Part shown: in pieces, positions 56,106-64,000 of the stretch | Layout of the letters: each line of letters opens with the position of its first letter | Position numbering within the stretch: position 1 is the stretch's first letter | From: Pyrocephalus nanus | Lineage: Eukaryota; Chordata; Aves; Passeriformes; Tyrannidae | Direction: 5' to 3' | Length of the DNA: 64,000 bases | Assembly (NCBI GenBank): GCA_038380795.1 | Contig: CM076270.1 | Location: 10,229,001 to 10,293,000 of the forward strand | Notes under the pieces: generated by a model | What the model was told of the DNA's origin: nothing | Databases searched by the model: none | What the model saw: only the letters and a program-made list of their open reading frames with translations | Program-made: the position numbers and the translations under genes

Positions 56106-57535
56106 AGTAGAGGGTTGAAGTCTGAATTGAAGTCATAATTCAGCTGCAGTGTAATTTCCGTTTCTTCAGTATTTGTCTTGAGGGGTCTTGCAAACCTCAG
56201 ATTTTCTTGCAGGCTGATCTACTTGATGCAGAGAAATTTAGCTTAATAGCTTTGTCGTTCACATTTTATCCCCAGTCTCCCAGCTGTCTCCTGGATGCTT
56301 CTTCGTGGCATCTAGCTACAGTTCTAGGCAGGAACTTGTGTGATCTAAAAATTTTGTGTATCTGGCCTTTAACAACACTTCTTCTTGATGTGTTCTGCTT
56401 TCTAGAAGCAGGTTCATGCCCTGTGATTGTTAGATATATCACAGCAATGGGCCCACAGAGTGATACAGTGGATGGGTGACCTGTTGTGATGACTCTACAG
56501 TTTTAATTGGACTTTAGTAACTTTCAAGACAATTAAAATCCCTTCTGTGCAACCTTTACATGTTCTGGGTCACAGAGATTAAAACACAAGCCCATACACA
56601 CCAGGGGCAGCAGACTTCTTGTTCTAATGTGTTCTGAGCACAGTGAGACAGTTGTTCTGTACTGACTCAGAAGGAAAAACACAGTCTATTGAATCAGCAA
56701 CACCACTTCCTTCCTCTGCAGTTGTACCATTCACACACTCACTCTGTTCTCCATGAGAGAACCAGCAAGAGCAGTCCTAAGGAAGAAAGGCTGAAGATGA
56801 AGAGAAAATGTAGCAAAAGAGATATAGGTAAAATACCCTGGATGGTGAAGGCAACCTTAATCCTCTGCAGCTGATGTCTGTGATTACTGTACTCTTTATT
56901 AAACAATGTAGCTTGGCTGGAATGGGTGTCACTGAGCTTAACATCCTCCTAATAGCTGAGGAAATGCATCATGTCACACTGCCAGGGCACGAATGGTTGC
57001 TGTGGGGGCTGCTGAGGAGAAGGGTCTCTGACCCAAGAAAAAGGGAGCAGCTGCTCTTACTAGGCTATGCCATCTGATGACTCTTGCACCAGACACAGCT
57101 GCCTTGGGATGTTTGTCATGGCCCGTCACAACAACACGATGGCAGATGACTGATTTCTCTTCCCTGCTGCAAAAACCCTGGGCAGCAAGATCCATTTGCC
57201 AGCTCACCTTTTCTAGCAGAATAATTAAAGTTTTTCCTTTTTTCAAGACCTACCATATTGTAACATTTGGCTCTGCTGGCTGAGGGAGGCCTGGAGCTGT
57301 AACAATCCCATGTGCCAAGGCAGAAAGGAGGGCTGGCAGCAGGGCTGAGCTCCCCACCACACAGTGCCGATGTTGACTGTTGTGTTTTGATGGCCAAGGG
57401 TCCAACTTTGTTGCCTTCCACTACTTGAAACTGGGAACTGCAGACGGCCTCAGCTGCAGTGGGGATCTCCAGCTTCAGATTTGCTTGGCCATGGTTGGTA
57501 CAGGTCACTAAAAAGGTGTTTAAAACATGTGTAGT

Positions 57536-57653
57536 TGTGACACTTAGGGACATGGTTTAGTGGTGGGTTGGCAGTGCTGGGTTAATGGCTGGACTTGATG
57601 ATCTTAGAGGCTTTTGCCAACCTCACTGATTCTATGATTTTATGATTCTATGT
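57536..57653 (+). mobile_element. CR1 LINE, short 3' end
   Basis: CACTTAGGGACATGGTTTAG, TGGACTTGATGATCTTAGAG and TGCCAACCTCACTGATTCTA, ending with the 8-bp CR1 tail unit repeated (ATTCTATGATTTTATGATTCTATG). Only about 120 bp, the usual heavily truncated form. Low divergence compared with the copies at 118 and 1849. Confidence 0.85.
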
Positions 57654-60600
57654 CTCTGTGTCCTTGGTGCAGTTATTCAGTGTTGGATTTCATGCAGGTC
57701 AGTGGAAAATGGGACAAGGAAACACCAGACACAACTACAAAGCCTCACAAGCCCTTGTTGAAATGTTGCATCTTTCCAGGGACTTTTATGGAAGAGGATG
57801 AGTTTAAAAAGCTTCTGAAATGGTCTGGACAAATGTCACCTAACTGTCCTCACTCAGCCTCAAACTGATGGCACAGGTTTGTGTGTAGTGTCCATTACCA
57901 GCATCACTGGCTAGGAACCGTGTCAAAGGAGCTGTTTACAAACACAGGGAAAGAAACAATCTACCCAATTCTCAGGCTAATATCAGTGGTTAGGATTTAT
58001 ACGGCACAGATGGATTTGAAGCGGTCACCCGTGGGCCAATCCTAGTGCAAGTCAGCCCCCTGCTCACTAAACAGTCATGCTGGTTTGAGATCATGCGGGA
58101 CATAAATGTAAGCATAGATACTAGGAGGAAAGTTTCTTTCAAACTAGAGGCATGGGAACAGGATTTGATTTTTAATTTTGCTAATTCTTTACTATTTTGG
58201 CACTGTTCTGATTGTTTTTTACCGGAGTTTATTAGTGCTTTTTTTTTACCAGAGTTTTTTTATTTTTTTTTTTCTTGCACTAAACCTCAAAGAATCATGT
58301 GAACTAGGGAGCTCAAAAGCTGGGTGAAATTTCTGCCCTAGGCTCTCAACATATAAGATATGTTTGTGTGTGTGCATGTACATGTCTTCATATGCACAGA
58401 TGAGTCATTCTCACTCTTGCTCACGTTATTTCCGGGAGGGGGAAGTGAGGTGGTTCAATCCAAGGTAGGGGAATGCAACACACAGACCTCCTGACATGGG
58501 GATGGCATGCACACAGGGTTTTGTGGCTCAGCAGAGGTGACTGGAAGGCGAACCTGCTGCCACATTCCTAGTGGAAGGGTGGGCAATGTAGCCCTGTGCC
58601 CCTGGTGCCTCGGATGGTCAGAAAGTGCCAGGCATGTCTCATCTCTGTTCCCTCACTTTCCGTATGTCACTGTGGGCAGAGGCAAGACTCGGAGAGGAAA
58701 CCGCAAGTGGTCCAGGCTGCTGAGTCTCAGCAAACAGCAGAATGGGCTCCAGGTGCAGCCTGTTTGCTTTCCAAAGAACCCAGTGCATTGCTGTCTGTCT
58801 CTCTCCTGGGGAAACATCATCTCCTGCATGTTCACCAGGACGTGCCTCCTTCCCCTGCCCTATCTCCCCTTTTCCTTCCACCACCTTCTCAAATAGAGAC
58901 TGACCTTTTTTGTCTCCTTGTTGTCATTTCTTATTAAACCTATCTGATGGCTGGCAGATTTAGGGCTGGCAGAAAGGTGCAGGACCAATAAAAACTGACC
59001 CAGATTGTCACCCATGATTTGTACTGAACTCAAATGGGACTGTTCCTGAGGCTCTCAGTTGTTTAATTCAGTGTAAGATGAATTATTTTTAATCATCTCA
59101 CTCCTTCTGGATCCTGGCTGGGGACAGTACCATCTATATTATCATATATTAAAATGGAACTGAGGTTGAAAATACACATTGGCAAAGCAAGCTGTTCCCA
59201 GGCTAATTTATGGCTCATCCCATAGCAGAGACCCAGAAAAAAATCCTCCAAGAAGGTGTATCCTGCAGAGAAGGTGAGCCTGAGTCTGGAGGATCAGTGT
59301 GCAGATAGGGCTTTGCATAAACACTTTAGGACAATATCCGTTGATGCAAGCACGGTGGGAATCAGAGGAGGGAAATCAGGCCAGGCTCTGGCCCAGGCCA
59401 TCAGTCTGTCTCCCATGGCTGGGTGGGAGAAGAGCAGTGATGGCAGCAGAGCTGGGAGTGACATGCCCCACTTCCCACCACCCACACTGCACTCCTGGCT
59501 TTTCCACATGGCCTCTCTGTGTGCAGTGGGTGCCTCTGGGCTGCTTGTGCACGCAATTTGTGTCCCCGTGTCACACGTCACCCGTGGAGTCTGCCCTGGC
59601 TCCCCAGCTGTGTTCCTCTTGCCCCAGAGCATCACCATCATTACAACACAAGTTGTGCTCAGAAATATTGTCTCAGCATTCAGGGCAGGCATATGTTTTC
59701 TGTAGTGTATTTTGGGACTTTTGCCTTCTGTGACACCTTCTGCAAGAAGACAGGTCCCCCTGTCCAATCACACCGTGCTTGTTGCTCCAGTGGTCCAGGA
59801 CTTTGGAAAAGCTATTGGCAGCTTTGTTTTCTTGCATGTTGCTGAACATACAACTATCACAAGCAGAGATATTTCCCAAGAGCTCTCAGGCATCAGGATG
59901 AAAATAAAGTGAGGAAAAATGTCCACAGGACTATGAATTATATTCACTGCAACCCTTCCTCTTCCCTCTTCAGGAAGATGAGATGATGGGGAGCCCTGTT
60001 ATCCTCACAGTGACACCTGAGATATCCCAGATGTGCTCCAGAGTCAGGCAGGCACTCTGCAGGTGGGATACCTAGAGCCCTATGAGCAAGAGACAAAAGT
60101 CAGTTAGGGACATCCCTCCTTTCCCAGAACAGGTCTGTCTCTGGGTCATGGTCTGGATGCCTTACCAACAGCACTCGGGGCTGCAGCCTGGGGTGACTGG
60201 CTCTGGCAATACTCGTGGGGAAGTACCCAAAATGTAGGAAAGTCATTGATGCCTTTGATGCCTGCTGCTTGCCAGAGAAGGTGTTGTTTCACCTGAGTTG
60301 TGGAGGTTTGGCAGATCGTAGTGGGAGGTGCAGAAGCTTTGGTGCAGGATGACCTAGGAAGGCACATAAGCTCAGGAATTTTAAGAGGTCCTGTTTTTTG
60401 TTTTTCCCTTTTTTTTTTTTTTTTTTTCTTCTGGTAACATACAGAAAATTTCATCATTATGAAGATGGACACTGTTGGCTTTGCAATTTTTCATGTCATT
60501 CTGGAAAGTCCAGTCTACTTTCCATTAACTAGTGGAACCTTTTCCAGGCAAAATAAAAGAATTATTTTCACTGAGTTATTTCAAAACAGCATCACAATGT

Positions 60601-63600
60601 GCCTTCAGAAGATTGATAGAGGAGATGTAAGACCTTGACATAGTGGCCTGATCAGAGATCAGAGATGTCCTGCTAATGTGGTAAACCATGGATGTGATTT
60701 TTCTAGTCTTTGTGAGTGTTAAGGGGAGGTCAGTGCACAGGGATGTGATAAAGACACTTGTGGTGGATGTTCTGAGCAGCCAGAGAGCCTGGGCTGATGC
60801 AACTGCACATGAGCAGGTAGTTGTGGATATATAGTGTTCCTGCTCCAAGCCTAGGGCCATGGTAAGAAATGCAGATGTCTGTGCATAAGGCATTTATTAA
60901 AATGACCTCACCCATATGTATGCATTTTAATCAAGTCAGTGAATGCCTGCTGTGTTTATTTTTAATACAGCACTTGTTTTGATGTTACAGTTGTGATGAT
61001 GTGGATCTAATGGCAGTGACTCTTCATCTTAGGTCTCAAATCCAGAACTGAAAGTGAAAAGACATTTTGCATTACTTTAAAATACAAAAGGGAATGTCCC
61101 TGGGCAAATTAGTCCTTCATTTCCATTCTAGACTGTAGTCAGCTGTCTGCTGCCTGGAGTCCACAGTGCAAAAGCTGCTCTGGAGGTCACCTGAGGTCCC
61201 TCCTCCTGCTTTTGACCAATAGGTGACAGAAAGGCAAACAGACCTTTGGAGAAAGGTTCACTTATACCCTGAACTTTAGTATCACCTCCAGGGTAAAACA
61301 CAGTCTTTGCTAGCCCTGAATTTTATTTGAAATCCTACTAATTTCCTTTTTCTTGCCTTGAATAGCTCCCAAAAAATCCCCAAGAGCAAGGTATATACCC
61401 TAAACTTAGGTCCAGTAAGGCTTTCCATCAGACAACCTGGTGCTGATGGTGTCTATTACAGTAGCGGTTCCCATCAGCTTTTCATAGGGGAGAGGTGTAA
61501 AAAAAACCCCATGAAAACTGAAAAAAGATCAGCACAGACACTGGCAGCCAGTCCATGTGATGGAGCCTCAGGAAGACCAGGGATTTCTGACTTCAGCTCT
61601 TCACTAAATTGTAGCCTGGTTGCTGGGTCTGCAGAGATCTCTCAGTTTTGTGATGCATGATGTGTGCTTGTGATAGACAGGCAAGCCAGAGAGCTGAGGG
61701 CAAGCTGCCAGCCCTCCCTTCACTTTGAACGCCCTTGGCCGTCCCGAGACTAGTTCCAAAACATTTAAATTGCTTAAGTGTGCAGTGATGTGTTTTAATT
61801 AATGCAGAAGAAGGGGACAGTAAAATGCAGGTCCCTTCAGTACTAATTTGGCCTTGTGGTTGAGGCACAGGTGCTAGAAAGCCAGGAGTGCCTGGATGTG
61901 CCTCTGCCTCACTGCAGCATGAGCAGTGCCGCAGTTTCCTCCCCTCGGTGGGGCTGACGGTTCTGAGCTGCCTTTGCCAGGTGCCTGGGACACAGGGTAC
62001 CATGGGAAAGGTGTGTATATTACACAGGTATTCATGACATCTTCTTGGTACTCTGTCTAGGAAACGAGCTCCACAAAATAAACAGCAGGTTTATTATTAA
62101 ACGGCAGGACTTGGAGGCTGAAGCCTTCCTGTGACACACTTTGTGAAAAGTTTTAGGAAGTGGCAGAGTTTCCTTGAAGTGCTCTCTCCAATGTGGAGCA
62201 AGTAATAGCATCATATGGAGAGACTGCTGCTCCCATTGCACAGGTGAGGAACACCACCATCACCCAGCTGCACGACTTGCCCAGGAAATGTGGCATCAAA
62301 CTGGGGCTTCACATGCACTGTCCAGAGACTCACACTGTGATTTACCACAAGACCATCTTTCATCAAAAAGCTCTCCCAAATAAAGTGTGTGTAGTCCTGG
62401 AGAAGATACATTTCTGCATCCATTATTTTCCCTATGGGCAAAATGGGGAAAAGGAAAGTGGAGAACTTTCTGGGTCATAGTTAGAGCAACAGGGATCAGA
62501 TGATACTTGAATTTTCAATGACACCTGCATTATTAGGGATTATGTGTTTGCTGATTGAAGTGGCCCAACTTCAACATCTACATCCTAACTGTGATTCTTC
62601 AACAGAGGGGACAGATCTTGACTTGACCATGTGAATAAATCATTCTTTGCAATTCCAGCAGTGCTTCCTTCTGAGAGACACAGATATTGTAATCAATGGC
62701 CCAGCCTGTGAACTGGCCAGAAGATCTGCTATTAGCTGATCTGGCCAGCCAATGACCCTACTGTGTTTGGAAATAAAAGGTCAAATTCTCAGACAGGCTG
62801 CAATGGATTAGGACATTTTTGTGAGAGATTTCCTTTTAGAAAGCCACCCTAACTGAATCTTCTAAGCTCCTCAGATGCCCAGAATTTGAATGGCAGCTAG
62901 GAATGGCTTTGATTTAGTAGAAGTTTTATTGGGAAATTTAACCAACACCTGCAATTAGTCAGCCTGAGTCCTACCAGAATGGTCAGTTCCTTAATTTAAG
63001 GAGCATTAGAACAGTGATTCATTTCAAAGTGGAACTTGGTTATATTGCTGCAGAAAGAAGAAATGAGAGAGAGGAACAAAGAGAATGAGGAAACAGTTGT
63101 TCTAGGCTGAAAACAGAGCAGTATGTTCCTGGAAGTACACTTTCAGCCCCTATATAGACCTGACAGAAGATGAGGAGGAATCCCTGTACACAGGTGGTTG
63201 ATATTCTCTTAACAGGGCTAGCCTGACCTCATCCCTTTAGGCCAAAGCTCTGCAAGTCTGCAGGTACTGCCTAACACCCTGTAACAGGCTGATCTGCACT
63301 GTACAGCCACACAAGGAGCATTTTCTGTGCATTTCCTTCTTCCATGAAAGTACTAGCAGGTTAAATACTTGCATAGAAATGTAATAATAATGATTAATGC
63401 ATTCCTGCCCAGGTTCTGGCCTTTCTTCTGGCATAATCTATCCTTCTTCAAGACTATAGGGTCTTTGCTCATGCCGGTGAGTGTTCTGTCCTTTAGCCTA
63501 ACTGAAGTCAAGAGGAGATGAAAGTGTTGCACCTCTCATAAAATGAAATCCACCCATTCTTGACCAGGTAAATGCCTTCCAGAATAACAAAAACAATGTA

Positions 63601-64000
63601 GCAACTAAGCCTGTAAATAGGAGATCAAGCAGAGAAATGAGAAAACATTCATTGCCTGGGAAAAAGTCCTGGCAAAGCTCATGGTGGTGAAACCAAATGG
63701 AAATGTTGCAAACTTTCACCTAGAATAAACAACCCAAATCAGCTGGAAGCACTTTCCATAGCACTGGTTCCCAGGAATGGGGTTGCCTCATTTTCTTGAC
63801 ACAAGGCTGCCAAAATCTGTAGAGACGTACTAGAATCCTGCTGATTAGCCAAGCTCTTGGCACACTTGTACTGCCAGAGATTTTTATTTATTATTATTGT
63901 TCTGGTAAGAATCTCTAGTAGATTAAAAATGGGAGGCAGGCAACACAAATACATATTTATTTGGGTGGAGAAGACTCTGGCTTTAGGGTAGAATAAAGCG
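57654..64000. other. Upstream flank to window end, no gene seen
   Basis: No exon, RNA gene or long mobile element recognised. T-rich patches at 58240-58275 and 60409-60427. Reading frames are short and overlap on both strands. Confidence 0.5.

Noticed and set aside
56104..56117. CAGTAGAGGGTTGA as a third CTCF-like site
   Set aside because: It departs from the core at the GGC positions and sits at the edge of an LTR fragment. Too weak.

Overview
This is vertebrate nuclear DNA, almost certainly from a songbird (Passeriformes). The long introns with GT-AG junctions, CpG islands and CR1 retroposons with ATTCTATG-type tails point to a bird. A tRNA-Ile-headed SINE with a CR1-like tail (about 586-724, resembling zebra-finch TguSINE1) and an LTR fragment of a type I recall from passerine genomes (56041-56105) narrow it to songbirds. 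The species cannot be read from the sequence.

The window holds one protein-coding gene, BCL6, on the minus strand. It is complete: noncoding exon 1 (3' end at 22328, inside a promoter CpG island), noncoding exon 2 (13532-13570), and eight coding exons between 12490 and 5110. These encode 709 residues, followed by a 3'UTR of about 1.2 kb with polyadenylation signals at 3949-3962. All junctions are GT-AG, the frame stays open throughout, and the BTB/POZ domain, KKYK motif and six C2H2 zinc fingers are intact. BCL6 is a transcriptional repressor known for its role in germinal-centre B cells.

Layout: 1-3929 is downstream flank with two CR1 copies and the SINE. 3930-about 22700 is BCL6, with an 8.8-kb intron 1 carrying a CpG island (20755-21560) and a CTCF-like site (19179). 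22430-22830 is the promoter CpG island, and a third CpG-rich patch lies at 24540-24690. From there to 64000 is about 40 kb in which I recognise no gene. It holds a loose cluster of octamer motifs (26.6-38.6 kb), a second CTCF-like site (48482) facing the first, three retroelement fragments and simple repeats.

The regulatory logic visible in sequence is mainly at BCL6 exon 1. It has three TTCNNNGAA (BCL6/STAT-type) motifs within 50 bp, matching the known negative autoregulation of the gene, plus a short hairpin. The upstream flank looks like regulatory territory for BCL6, but that is inference. I found no previously undescribed system. The most useful leads are the exon 1 architecture, the convergent CTCF-like pair and the octamer cluster.
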